Source: an uncultured Eubacterium sp.
GTDB taxonomy: Bacteria > Bacillota > Clostridia > Peptostreptococcales > Anaerovoracaceae
DNA: 64,000 nt
Assembly: GCA_946555345.1 (NCBI GenBank)
Contig: CAMNSS010000014.1
Location: 27,977-91,976 of the forward strand
Direction: 5' to 3'
A program made the position numbers and the translations under genes. Numbering within the stretch: the first letter of the stretch is position 1; the number at the start of each line of letters is the position of its first letter. A model generated the notes under the pieces. That model was given only the letters and a program-made list of their open reading frames with translations. It had not been told where the DNA came from and made no database searches. This document shows positions 55,416 to 64,000 of the stretch, in pieces.

Positions 55416-58400
55416 AAGTATAGCTTACGCTGCTCCCGTCGGCATAGGCTTCCGTCAGGAGGTTTCCATTCTTATCATACGTCCGTTCGGTAACATTGCC
55501 GTTAAAATCCGTTTCCGATATGAGGTTGCCCGCCGCATCATATGTGCCATGCCAGGTCTTCCCATCGTAACGCTTTTCGCTGATGAGGTTTCCGCGCCCG
55601 TCATATTCGTATTCCGTCCGGTTATTTTCGCCGTCCCTGCTTTCTGTGAGGTTATTGTTGTCATCATATATCCTCTGATCCCCGCCCTCGCTTGTTTCCT
55701 TGCGCTCCGTCCGCATCCTCTCATCGAAGGCATATTCCCTTTCATTTCCTTCTGCATCGCTTATTTCCGTGCTGTCCTCATGATAGGAAAGCCTGGATAC
55801 GCCGCCTGCGGCATCCACCTGCTTTATGATCCTGCCAAATTCATCATAGGTATTCAGGATCTGCCTGTTTCCGTTCCCATCGTACCATGCGGTCATCAAG
55901 GCGTCATCATCATATTCATATGCCACCTGGTCTCCGTCGGCGTTGGTATAGGAGACAAGGCATCCGTCCCGGTAGCCATATTTCAGGACATGGCCTGACG
56001 GGATGGTGACCTCGCTGACCAGCCCTTCTTCATTTGCCGTAAATGCGTACACCCGCCCGGAAGGCGTGATGATTTCCGACAGTACATTCTGTGCATCATA
56101 TTTCACCTGCGTCACGTTGCCCCGCTGGTCAGAAACCGATATGAGGAGGCCATAGCAGTTAAACACATACGTGGTATGTTCCTGCCGGTCCTCGATCACA
56201 TACCGGTTGTTCTGTGGATTTTTGCTGTCCTTTGTTTCCGTAAAATGCAGGTACGGGAAAAGGTCGCAGCCGTACGTGCCGCCCTCACCTTTCGCAAACC
56301 GCAGCTGCCGCCCATCGCCCGCATGGTAAAGGTAATCCTCCCCGTCCCTCGTGATGCTCTGCTCATATGCGAAAGTCCAGCCGTACCCGAAAAGGCCGCA
56401 GGATTTGCTGCCCATCGAATTGTACGTGCGGGTTAGCGAAAAATCAGTCGTATAATCGGTGCTTTCCGCGTCCGTCTGCTCAAACATGTAGTTCCCGGTG
56501 GATGTATTGACAGGCTCCAGGTCATAGTCCGCGCAAAGCCCCCTGCCAAGGTTCGCATAAATGAGATCCAGGTCATGCGCATCATCTAGCGATGCAGGCC
56601 TCGTGTACGCGCTCGTCTTGTTTCGCTGCGGGTTTCTGATGAAGATGGTGCTGCCGCCCGTCCCCAGGTAATCGGCGGGCCTGTTGTCCGCCGTGATCTG
56701 GTCGAGGCTTACCCCGTAATACTTGGCGACATACGGGTAGGTATCCTTGCTGGAAAATTCATAGACGATGAATTCATCGCTTTTTCCCTCCGGGGTTTCG
56801 CCCGCTGCCCCGCTGGCCTTCGCATAGATGCGGTACGGCGTTACCTTTTCCATCAGATCCGATGAAATCCCCTTCGTCTGCCAGTTTCCTTCATGGATGC
56901 CAAAATACCCGAGCTTATACGGGATGGATTCTTTCATCTTGTTCGTGTCCGGGTAACGCTTGCTCCAGTCGGACACGGGGAATTTTCCCGATGCGAGGCG
57001 TTCGTTCCTATCGCTTTCCCGCAGGGAATAATCCACGGTAAGCTGCGGCCTTACGATCCCGTCGGCAAGAAGCCCCGTGAAGACCTGCCGCCCTCCCTTC
57101 TGGTTCGTGAGCGGCCTTAAGTTGATTTGGGGTTCATTCAGGGGGAAATTTTCATCCACGGGATTGGGCACGGTCCATTTGATTTCAAGGTAGAGCGGCA
57201 GGTTTGTCGCCGGGCATCCCGGCCCTGAAAAGCATACCGCCGCCTGCCCTTCGGATTCCGGGACAAGGACGAGGCCTTTGTTCGCCCTGCCGTTTTCCCA
57301 TTCCTTTACGGCAGTCGTTATGTCAAAGCTCTTCCAGCCGTGCGCAGATACATCGACGGGGGATGCGATCTGGTTATAGCTTCCCGGCATATTGTTCCAG
57401 GTATAGTTGTCGCCGCCCCGCCAGTCGTCGTTTACGAGCTTGCAATGCACCCTCGTCCCCGATGGCGGCGTACCCCTGAATTTATAGATTTGCAGGTTAG
57501 CCGTTATGATTGCGTCCTCCGGCATGCCGAGGTTTGCTTTCAGGTTTCGGAAATCGTAGTTGATTTTCAAAAACGAACGCGTGTAGCCGTACCTTGCGCC
57601 TGCGCTGACCGCTGCGCTCCCCAAGAGGCTTCCGTCCTCATATCCGGCGTAAAGGTACGTCACCTTCCTGTGGTTTACGTTCGGCCCGGCCTTGTATCCG
57701 CCGCCGGACTTTCCGTTTTCCACCATGTGCCATTCCATCATGTATTCCTGCAAGGTGATCGTAGTCGTCGGGTCGATTTTCACGGGATACGCCCGCTCCG
57801 GCGCAGAAAGCCATTCTTTGTCAGGTATGATGGAAAGGATCGTTTTGCCGTTTTCTTCCCGCAGGCCCAGCGTGATATCAAGGCTTTCCTGCCCCTTTGC
57901 ATCATACATCTCCGGGGCGGATACGGCATAGATCAGGGATTCCTGCCCTTTGCCAGCTTTTCCGGCCTTGCCGCCCACTTTTTCATAGATGTTTAAAACG
58001 TTGTTTTCCAGCCTGCATGAAAGCTCCTTTCCGGCAGGGCTTTCCGTGCTGATCTCATATTCAAAGGCATCAAGCGCGGCCGGTTTCATGAGGATGATGT
58101 CTTCCTTGACAGAATCGCCGCACGCGGTATACTGCAAATCGACACCGTCTGCCACGTCGTTATACCGTATGGCATTTTCCGCCGCCTGCGCGTTTTCCAG
58201 CTTGCCGAAGGCGGGTTTTAAGCTGATGCGGTATCCTTTTTCGTCGATGCTTACCGCACCGCCTTTTTTCGGCAGAACCACCTCGTACGAATTTTCCCGG
58301 TTGACATACTTTGTCCACTGCTCCTTGAGCGTGTTGTCAATTTCTTTCTGCTTGCCGTGCTCGTCGGTATAAAACAGCGGCTGGCTGCTGATCCGCGTGA

Positions 58401-58791
58401 TGTACGTGCGCTCGCCCGTCTGGTAGGTGATGCTGTTTTCATCATGCGACACGATTTTGCCGTCTATTTCCTCAGCGGCTTCTTGAAGTTCAGGGCTTCT
58501 TCGCGCTTCTTCCGGCACGTTTTGCGTTTCCTTGTTTACGCCATCCGCCGGCCTTTCCCGGCTGCCTGCTTCCGCGTCTTTTTCCTGCTTTTCGTTTTGC
58601 TGGTTTTCCTGCCTTTCTTTTTCCGCTTCAAACTCCCGTTCCTGCTCTAAAAGCAGCTTTTCCGTCTTTATTTTATCGTTTTCCACGGCGAAAATATTCT
58701 GCGGGATGAGCGTTGCCGTCATGATGAAAATCATTAAGAACGCCATAACCGCCCGTTTCTTTTTCATTTCCTTCATGTTTTTCCTGATCAT
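55396..58791 (-). CDS. Rhs/WapA-like secreted protein, N-terminal part
   Basis: AGGAGGAAGGAA precedes ATG 58791, which overlaps the upstream stop (ATGA); this gives 1131 residues to the frame break. A Sec signal peptide (KKKRAVMAFLMIFIMTATLIPQ, cut after IFA) is followed by a Gln/Glu/Lys-rich linker. A WapA-type DNRLRE-like wall-associated region (TTTITLQEYMMEWH, YTRSFLKINYDF), a LysM-like stretch (YPYVAKYYGVSLDQITADN) and DUF6531 (EPVNTSTGNYMFEQTDAEST DYTTDFSLTR) come next. YD repeats then begin. It ends at YTYDACGI because of a frame break. Together with the next frame it makes a protein of about 3,000 residues. Confidence 0.88.
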   Translation of the reverse strand: MIRKNMKEMKKKRAVMAFLMIFIMTATLIPQNIFAVENDKIKTEKLLLEQEREFEAEKERQENQQNEKQEKDAEAGSRERPADGVNKETQNVPEEARRSPELQEAAEEIDGKIVSHDENSITYQTGERTYITRISSQPLFYTDEHGKQKEIDNTLKEQWTKYVNRENSYEVVLPKKGGAVSIDEKGYRISLKPAFGKLENAQAAENAIRYNDVADGVDLQYTACGDSVKEDIILMKPAALDAFEYEISTESPAGKELSCRLENNVLNIYEKVGGKAGKAGKGQESLIYAVSAPEMYDAKGQESLDITLGLREENGKTILSIIPDKEWLSAPERAYPVKIDPTTTITLQEYMMEWHMVENGKSGGGYKAGPNVNHRKVTYLYAGYEDGSLLGSAAVSAGARYGYTRSFLKINYDFRNLKANLGMPEDAIITANLQIYKFRGTPPSGTRVHCKLVNDDWRGGDNYTWNNMPGSYNQIASPVDVSAHGWKSFDITTAVKEWENGRANKGLVLVPESEGQAAVCFSGPGCPATNLPLYLEIKWTVPNPVDENFPLNEPQINLRPLTNQKGGRQVFTGLLADGIVRPQLTVDYSLRESDRNERLASGKFPVSDWSKRYPDTNKMKESIPYKLGYFGIHEGNWQTKGISSDLMEKVTPYRIYAKASGAAGETPEGKSDEFIVYEFSSKDTYPYVAKYYGVSLDQITADNRPADYLGTGGSTIFIRNPQRNKTSAYTRPASLDDAHDLDLIYANLGRGLCADYDLEPVNTSTGNYMFEQTDAESTDYTTDFSLTRTYNSMGSKSCGLFGYGWTFAYEQSITRDGEDYLYHAGDGRQLRFAKGEGGTYGCDLFPYLHFTETKDSKNPQNNRYVIEDRQEHTTYVFNCYGLLISVSDQRGNVTQVKYDAQNVLSEIITPSGRVYAFTANEEGLVSEVTIPSGHVLKYGYRDGCLVSYTNADGDQVAYEYDDDALMTAWYDGNGNRQILNTYDEFGRIIKQVDAAGGVSRLSYHEDSTEISDAEGNEREYAFDERMRTERKETSEGGDQRIYDDNNNLTESRDGENNRTEYEYDGRGNLISEKRYDGKTWHGTYDAAGNLISETDFNGNVTERTYDKNGNLLTEAYADGSSVSYTYDACGI

Positions 58792-59522
58792 TTCCTTCCT
58801 CCTGCATAAATCGCATTTCCCGTTTCGTATATGATGCACGTGCTGATGCTGCCGAGCGCCGTAAATGCGATCACTTCTAATGCTGTCAGAAAACCGCCGC
58901 CACCTGGCAGTGAAAACAGCCAGGAAAGCAACGCCCCTGCAAGAAGCCCTGCACAAGCCAAGAAAAGCAGACGGAAATAACCGGCGGGCAGCCTTTCAAG
59001 CCCTGCCCTGACCGCCTGCCTGGCGGGCAGGGCGCTGAGCGAAAACGATAAGAGCTGCATGAGGACAACCGGCATGGCCAGCACCGCCAGCACGGTCGTT
59101 ATGATATCGATTGCCATTTTTATCTGCGTATAAGAAAGGGATTGGCGAAAAAACAGGTATACGGCCGAGCCAAGCAGGCCGCAGAGGAGAAACCAGGCAA
59201 AATAAAAGCATATAAATACCAATACGAATATGCCCATACGTTTTATATGCTCCTTAATATCTTTATTTTTCAAATGTTTTCCATGCCGCTGGCTGAAATA
59301 CCCCAGCAACGTTATGAATACGCCCGCAATGATGATTAATGCAACACTTAATCCAATCATCACCGGTTTCTGAATGTTTATATGCAACTTCGAATATTCG
59401 ATCATCGAAGGCACAGCGACAAGACCGGTTACACATAGTATCAGATTGCCTGCTATTACGCATATCAAGAACCCTTTTCCCAATCCCTGAATCGAATCTA
59501 ATTTGTTGTTGACGAAATGCAT
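58788..59522 (-). CDS. multi-pass membrane protein coupled to the Rhs gene
   Basis: TGGAGAAAAACA precedes ATG 59522, giving 244 residues and about six hydrophobic segments (LICVIAGNLILCVTGLVAV, VMIGLSVALIIIAGVFITLL, GIFVLVFICFYFAWFLLCGL and later ones). No conserved catalytic motif is seen. Its stop overlaps the Rhs start (ATGA), so the two are made together. This suggests a role in export, anchoring or self-protection of the Rhs protein. The family is not recognised. Confidence 0.65.
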   Translation of the reverse strand: MHFVNNKLDSIQGLGKGFLICVIAGNLILCVTGLVAVPSMIEYSKLHINIQKPVMIGLSVALIIIAGVFITLLGYFSQRHGKHLKNKDIKEHIKRMGIFVLVFICFYFAWFLLCGLLGSAVYLFFRQSLSYTQIKMAIDIITTVLAVLAMPVVLMQLLSFSLSALPARQAVRAGLERLPAGYFRLLFLACAGLLAGALLSWLFSLPGGGGFLTALEVIAFTALGSISTCIIYETGNAIYAGGRK

Positions 59523-60168
59523 TGTTTTTCTCCATTGTTTTCTTTTTCTGTTTTCCACAGGTGCTTTTATTAATATAATTATTTTTAAAAAATTGGAACC
59601 AGTAATACTAGAACCCTTACATTTAGCTTTATAAATTTAATAAAAAGCAATGCCAAACAAACCAATAAAACGGACAAAGCATAACAACTTTTATAGCTTG
59701 GAAAATAATGTTGTCCCATATATTCCCTTAACAAAATATATGTGTAAATTAAATGGGTTTCTTTATTACTACTTAATAAATCATTTTAAGTAAAATAATA
59801 GAATAGCTTCCGTACCGGCTTCATGCATTATCTCCACAAGCCATCATTTTACAGAAGCTGTCTTAATCTTTAACCCGTAATTCAATTTTAATAATATCTT
59901 TAATCCAGCAATTTAGAATTTCATGTACCTCTGGAATCATTGTCATTCCATGATTCTATATTGTTTCTCATGGAGAATCATATCAAACCGCAGCTTCTTT
60001 ATTTTTCCCATTAACCATATTTCCCATGTAAATTATACATTTTCCATAATATTTCAAAAAGTATTTTCGTTCGACATATTTCGACAAAATATGGGCATCG
60101 CTTAAAAGGAAGTACATGAACAATATGTAATATAAGCGGTATAATAATAAATCATACCGCTCATTCCT
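59523..60168. other. AT-rich intergenic region upstream of the Rhs operon
   Basis: No gene is supported in about 645 bp of AT-rich sequence. It probably carries the Rhs operon promoter, but no clean -35/-10 pair stands out. Near its right end agcggtat ... ataccgct (about 60132-60158) forms a hairpin just past the M23 stop and may terminate that transcript. Confidence 0.4.
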
Positions 60169-60867
60169 TTACGGCATATCCAGGTACCCGCCCATCGGAT
60201 CTACCTGTACACCATTTACCCTGACTTCAAGGTGCAGGTGCGGGCCGGTTGAGTTCCCGGTACTGCCCACCGCCCCGATGCACTGCCCCCGCATTACCTT
60301 CTGCCCCGCCGCCACATTGAGCCTGCTCTGGTGGGCATACAAAGTCTGGAGTCCGTTCCCGTGATCGATAATAACGCACTTCCCATACCCGCCCCTCAAT
60401 CCTGCGTGAACCACCGTACCGGATTCGCAAGCATAAATAGGCGTTCCTGCCGGAAATCCAAAATCAGTGCCCTTATGGTTCGTCGAGCCAATCCCTCCCG
60501 GGGAAGACCGGTTCCCAAACGGGGACGTTATGTTTGCCCTCGTCATGCCTTCTATCGGAAGCCCTAAAACGCCTTTGCTGTAAAACACCATGCCCGGGGA
60601 ATACCCGCTGTAAGGGTAGTACCGCATTACATGCGGCACATAGTCTATATCGCCGTAACTGCTCCAGCCGTTCCGTTTGGCCATCATAGCAGAAAACTCC
60701 CTTGCCGCCTCCCCGGAATATCCCCCGTAACTGCCTTTTGCCCATGGAATGAAGCCATTGCCAAAATTGTAGCCCTGCAAGGCCAGCTTGATGTTACCAA
60801 TATAAACGGGGCTTTCCACCCCAGCCTGTGACAGGCATGCGGCAAGGTTCTCTGTCCCTTGTGTCAT
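60169..60867 (-). pseudogene. conjugative lysozyme/M23 peptidase, N-terminally truncated
   Basis: The 232-codon frame begins in the second half of a lysozyme-like domain (ENLAACLSQAG, IKLALQGYNFGNGFIPWAKG, YVPHVMRYYPY). It then has a complete M23 LytM domain: NHKGTDFGFPAGTPIYA, IIDHGNGLQTLYAHQSR and GNSTGPHLHLEVRVNG, holding the zinc ligands H, D, H and H. Tn916-type elements use such two-domain wall hydrolases for conjugation. The first half of the lysozyme domain, with its catalytic Glu, is missing, and upstream DNA belongs to another frame. It may still be made from an internal start, but the conjugative form is lost. Confidence 0.8.
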
Positions 60868-61426
60868 GCCCGATAACTACGCCTGTGGAATAGCTGCCGC
60901 ACCCATCAAACGGGTCGGCATCGATATGCGCATACATCCCGCCTGCTGCATTCGTCCCGTACCCACAGCAATTGCATTTGTCCCCGTAAACCGGAACCTG
61001 CACCTGCACGTAAACTGCTTCCCATGAATGGGCATGGATGGGTTTGTCTTCCGGCTTTGTCCCGGTATCGCTGTTTTGCGGCTGTTCTGCTTTTTCAGGG
61101 GGCTGCACCTTATCCTCCCTGCGTTCCTGCGGCTTCTGCGGCTTTGCCGAGCTTGTGCTTTCCGCCGCTTTTTCAGTTGCCACATTCTGCTTTTTTAATC
61201 CCCCTTTCTGCGGGGACGATTCCCCGCCGTCATTTTTCTGCGGCGGCACGTCTGCGCCTTCCGCATCTTTCCCCTGATTTTGTTCATCCTGCACCTGCAC
61301 GTCCTTTCCTGTCCCGCCCGCCGCTGTTTCCGGCATTGCTTTATATGCTGCAAGCCCTCCGAAAATGATAAACGCTGCTGCGAGCAGGAATGCTACCATC
61401 CTTTCCAAAACCTGTTTCTTCTTCAT
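60794..61426 (-). CDS. membrane-anchored Pro/Lys/Gln-rich protein with a Cys-rich segment
   Basis: From ATG 61426 the protein has an N-terminal membrane anchor (LERMVAFLLAAAFIIFGGLA) and a charged low-complexity stalk of about 90 residues (KPQKPQERREDKVQPPEKAE). A C-terminal segment HAHSWEAVYVQVQVPVYGDK CNCCGYG ... HIDADPFDGCGSYS follows, with Cys/His spacing suited to metal binding. The final 24 residues or so overlap the M23 frame and are probably out-of-frame sequence created by the same deletion that truncated the lysozyme. Function unknown; an envelope or conjugation-surface role is inference. Confidence 0.55.
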   Translation of the reverse strand: MKKKQVLERMVAFLLAAAFIIFGGLAAYKAMPETAAGGTGKDVQVQDEQNQGKDAEGADVPPQKNDGGESSPQKGGLKKQNVATEKAAESTSSAKPQKPQERREDKVQPPEKAEQPQNSDTGTKPEDKPIHAHSWEAVYVQVQVPVYGDKCNCCGYGTNAAGGMYAHIDADPFDGCGSYSTGVVIGHDTRDREPCRMPVTGWGGKPRLYW

Positions 61427-61628
61427 AGCTGCCTGCCTTTCATATCCTGAAATACTTTGCATGGATGTTATACCATGGCAAAAGGAAAAAAGCGAATGTG
61501 CAAAAACAGCATTCTTTTTTCGGCTGGTATCTGGCAGTAGATGGGGGTGAGGTGTGGAGAGGGGGGACGGCGCAACATGGCTATCCACGGCTTTTCTTTT
61601 TCGGGCAGTCTTGCCCCCTGGCGTGTGG

Positions 61629-62573
61629 CTACCGTGCGTCATCCCGGTTACGGTTGCGGTTAGGGTGACGGTTTTTCTGCAAATGCCGGTTATAGTATTG
61701 AAGCGCTTTAATTACATAGTCTGCCTCCTTTCCCCTTGATACATATTTCGGGATCAGTTTCGTGATCCGTTCATCACGGAACGCAGGTTTTTCCTTTTGG
61801 TTCGGCTTTTCCTCCTCCATGATCGACTGGATAACCCCGGGTGTCAGTTTCCCGTCGTTAAAGTATTTCTTCATCTTGATCGCCTGTGCATGGGATGGCG
61901 TGGTTTCATTCTCGTCGATTATGTCAACAAGATCGCGCTGGCAGTCTTCATCAAGGTATGACAACTCAACGGCAGGGCGCATTTTTATCCGCCCCTCGTC
62001 AACAAATTCCAGAAGTTCGGGGACAAGGTTCGTCAGGCGGATATATTTTCTGATTTGTTCATGACTTTCACCGACTTCTCCAGCAAGAATTTCTCTGGAA
62101 CTTATTCTCCCCGACTTCTGCAACAGTGTTGCAGAAGTTAAATCCGTCCGTTGCCCCTGCCTTTTCATCGCATCGAGCCGCATCTTATATGCGAATGCCT
62201 TTTCACTTGGCAGGATTTCCGAGCGCTGGAAATTGCTCTCCACCATCAGCACGATGGATTCATCCCTTGACAGGCTGACCACTTCGCAACGCAGGATATC
62301 CATTCCTGCAAGCTCGCTCGCCCGTTTTCGCCTGTGCCCCGAAATGAGTTCATACCTGCCGTCTTCCTTTTGCCTGACAGTTGCAAGCGTGATAACGCCA
62401 CGCTCCCGGATGCTCTCAACCAGTTGCAGCATATCCTCATCGTCCCGCACCTTGAACGGGTGGTCGGGAAAACCGTCAATCTCTGAAATGGGGATATCCA
62501 AAATCTTTTCAGCTTTCGCTAAGTCCCGTTCCTCCTACGTCGTGAATAAATCATCTGCTGAGGGAAGCGGCAT
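61629..62573 (-). pseudogene. parB: ParB-type partition protein with in-frame amber codon
   Basis: The natural start is ATG 62573, 23 bp inside parA's end. It reads MPLPSADDLFTT, then TAG, then in the same frame EERDLAKAEKILDIPISEID, so one base change (CAG or GAG to TAG) splits the gene. The rest is a complete ParB: VRDDEDMLQLVESIRERGVI, nuclease/CTP motif SGHRRKRASELAG, and HTH SSREILAGEVGESHEQIRKY IRL. The ORF track restarts at TTG 62501 with no suitable ribosome site. ParB binds centromere-like sites and works with ParA to stabilise the excised element. Confidence 0.85.
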
Positions 62574-63378
62574 TTTTATTTCTCTGCTTTTCGCCATCCC
62601 TGATCACCTCCTTTGTAAACTCGGCATACGCCTTGGCAACAGTACTGCTTTTATCATAATGATAGATGCTTTTTCCTGCTGCGCTTGCCTCTGCCGCTTT
62701 CACCGCTACCGGGATAACAGACTGGTATGCTTTAAGGAATCTCCCATAATTCTCTTTGAGGTTCGTTTCCGTGCTGCGGGCAAGGTTGGTACGCATGTCC
62801 GCAAGCGTTAAAAGCGCACCATCTACTTTTAATGCCGGATTGATGCGGTTTTGCACCTGCCGGATTGTTTTTGTCAGGTGCGTCATGCCCTTTAACGGCA
62901 GGTATTGTGCCTGCACAGGAATAATGACGCTATTTGTTGCAACAAGCGCATTGACTGTAAGCATCCCCAGACTCGGCATGCAATCAATCAAGATATAGTC
63001 ATAGCTTTTTCTAAACCCATCAAGGTAAGCCTTCATCGTCTGTTCCCTGCACATGGCGTTCACGAGTGCTATTTCCATGCCGGACAGGTCGATATTTGAT
63101 GAAACCAGGTCTACGCCCTCATCATGGCGCAAAAGCCCCTCTGTGCATGATAACGGCTCATTCCGGATGATCCCATTCATGTGCGTGGACAAAGTAACAT
63201 CGAGATTGTCCGCATCTGCCCACCCAAGCGCTGTTGTTAAATCGCCCTGTGGGTCAGCATCGACAAGAAGAACTTTTTTCCCCTGGTTCACAAGCCCAAC
63301 GCCTAAATTGATTGTGGTTGTAGTTTTCCCGACGCCCCCTTTCTGGTTGCATATGGAAATAATTTTGCATTTTGGCAT
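62551..63378 (-). CDS. parA: ParA-family partition ATPase
   Basis: The 275-residue protein has the deviant Walker A KGGVGKTTTTINLG at the N-terminus, VLLVDADPQGDLT, and Walker B YDYILIDCMPSLGMLTVNAL. It ends in a basic Asn/Lys-rich tail. ParA ATPases form dynamic gradients on the nucleoid and position ParB-bound DNA. On integrative elements they stabilise the circular form. It overlaps parB and is the first gene of the right-end operon. A terminator just upstream isolates it from the preceding small gene. Confidence 0.94.
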   Translation of the reverse strand: MPKCKIISICNQKGGVGKTTTTINLGVGLVNQGKKVLLVDADPQGDLTTALGWADADNLDVTLSTHMNGIIRNEPLSCTEGLLRHDEGVDLVSSNIDLSGMEIALVNAMCREQTMKAYLDGFRKSYDYILIDCMPSLGMLTVNALVATNSVIIPVQAQYLPLKGMTHLTKTIRQVQNRINPALKVDGALLTLADMRTNLARSTETNLKENYGRFLKAYQSVIPVAVKAAEASAAGKSIYHYDKSSTVAKAYAEFTKEVIRDGEKQRNKNAASLSR

Positions 63379-63447
63379 GATGGTTTCCCCCTTTCTCCGT
63401 AAATTAAGCTGCCGAAATCAGCATCCATGTAAAAACAGGCAATAAAA

Positions 63448-63483
63448 AACCGCATATCCTTTCATCAAGGATACACGGTTATC
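63448..63483 (-). terminator. terminator upstream of parA
   Basis: On the minus strand aaccgtgtatcctt ... aaggatatgcggttttttat forms an imperfect long stem with T6. It sits 14 bp past the stop of the small broken gene. Confidence 0.65.
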
Positions 63484-63496
63484 CTAAGCCAATCAA

Positions 63497-63670
63497 TTAA
63501 GCGGTACACAGCCTCTGTTTTCGTGCTGATAAAACCTTGATAATGATTTCATCAATGCAGTCTGCATACCTGCCTTGCCGCATTAACCCGTTTTTAAATT
63601 CAACAAGGCCATGTAATCATGCGCTTCTTTCCGTTTCGTCCAAGCACACATGATATTTTATCTTCGTCAT
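63497..63670 (-). pseudogene. small element gene with in-frame TGA
   Basis: From ATG 63670 the frame reads MTKIKYHVCLDETERSA, TGA, then without frame change LHGLVEFKNGLMRQGRYADC IDEIIIKVLSA to a stop at 63497: 57 sense or nonsense codons before the terminator. Both halves look like one small helical protein of the kind found at parA ends of such elements. No family name is offered. The TGA is probably a nonsense mutation. Confidence 0.55.
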
Positions 63671-63769
63671 AATGATGCCCCCGGCTTCATCGTACGATAT
63701 TTGCGGTTATTTTACAAATATATAAAAATTTTTTTCATCCAAACTGAAAATCGTGCATATGCTCAAAAA

Positions 63770-63860
63770 TCCATCCCCTTTTTGTCCCCTTTTAGGCTTT
63801 ATCCCCTCATTTTTCCCCTATTTTTTGGGTTTTTATGCCATTTGTATGGGTCTGCCTGGG
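63770..63860. promoter_or_regulatory. right-end arm-type motifs
   Basis: ttttgtcccctttt, tatcccctca and tttcccctat follow one another at roughly 20-bp spacing between parA and the tRNA. The same tgtcccct core occurs twice in each att-like repeat at the left end. These are candidate arm-type integrase sites at the right end of the element. Confidence 0.4.
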
Positions 63861-63911
63861 TTTAAAAAAATTGCTGCAACCGTTGAAAATACTGGATTCC
63901 TAGAAAAATGA

Positions 63912-63936
63912 ACGATCCGAGCCTTTTTGGCTCGGA
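63912..63936. terminator. hairpin next to the tRNA 3' end
   Basis: gatccgagcc ttttt ggctcggatc is a perfect 10-bp stem lying 10 bp beyond the tRNA 3' end. As a tRNA terminator on the minus strand its T-tract is weak. Confidence 0.55.
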
Positions 63937-63945
63937 TCAAATTCG

Positions 63946-64000
63946 TGGCTAGGGTAGCAGGATTCGAACCTGCGCATGATGGAATCAGAATCCATTGCCT
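63946..64000 (-). tRNA. tRNA-Gln (anticodon CUG), partial at window edge
   Basis: The minus strand reads ATGGA-TTCTGAT-TCCAT (anticodon arm, anticodon CTG with U33 and A37), variable region CATGC, T arm GCAGG-TTCGAAT-CCTGC, then acceptor strand and CCA to 63946. The D arm and 5' acceptor strand lie outside the window. Its 3' end is the sequence duplicated in degenerate form at the left end of the element, so it is the likely integration target. Confidence 0.85.

Overview
The window looks like chromosomal DNA of a low-GC Gram-positive bacterium, most likely class Clostridia. Ribosome-binding sites are strong (GGAGG or AGGAGG), promoters are sigma-A-like, and the genes include a SufC-type ATPase, a PucR-type regulator, AbiE and a conjugative-transposon-type sigma factor with integrase. 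No species can be assigned from sequence alone.

Region 1 (1-25.7 kb) is chromosomal backbone plus an accessory patch. It holds a partial sufC, a pgeF/yfiH-type gene, a DUF3592-like membrane protein and a low-molecular-weight tyrosine phosphatase translationally coupled to hsdR. That hsdR belongs to a type I restriction system (hsdM-hsdS-hsdR, 3.3-13.3 kb) interrupted between hsdS and hsdR by toxin-antitoxin material: an AbrB/VapB antitoxin with a broken vapC, a complete AbiEi/AbiEii pair, and a truncated DUF3990 gene. Next come an OmpR-type two-component system divergent from a phospholipid operon (flippase-like protein, CDP-alcohol phosphatidyltransferase, frameshifted phosphatidylserine decarboxylase, acyltransferase), a broken response regulator, a solitary vsr, and an amidase/permease operon divergent from pucR.

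Region 2 (25.7-64 kb) is a decayed integrative element seated at the 3' end of a tRNA-Gln(CUG) gene at the right window edge. Three degenerate copies of the tRNA 3' end, each followed by the same sequence of about 90 bp, lie at 25.73, 26.64 and 28.53 kb. They suggest successive or tandem integrations. They enclose PIN and VapD toxin modules and a sigma-factor/M23-peptidase gene fusion. The current element runs leftward on the minus strand: tyrosine integrase, excisionase-like protein, MazF, sigma factor, a second type I system with a HEPN-motif ORF between hsdM and hsdS, a SIR2-STAND-TPR protein resembling Avs5 antiphage proteins, a WapA/Rhs polymorphic toxin locus, a truncated lysozyme/M23 gene, parB with an in-frame amber codon, and parA. 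No conjugation genes are visible, so the element appears immobilised.

The most distinctive part is 42.8-59.5 kb. A secreted Rhs protein of about 3,000 residues (split by one frame break) carries its own toxin tip and immunity gene. Downstream lie two orphan toxin/immunity cassettes whose 5' ends repeat the Rhs core and pretoxin sequence, each cassette separated by diverged copies of a repeated spacer. This is a recombination-ready toxin-tip archive on a genomic island, beside a type I system whose hsdS carries a 12-bp TAEL-type repeat. Several genes are broken by single-base losses in homopolymers, so assembly error has to be separated from real decay or phase variation.
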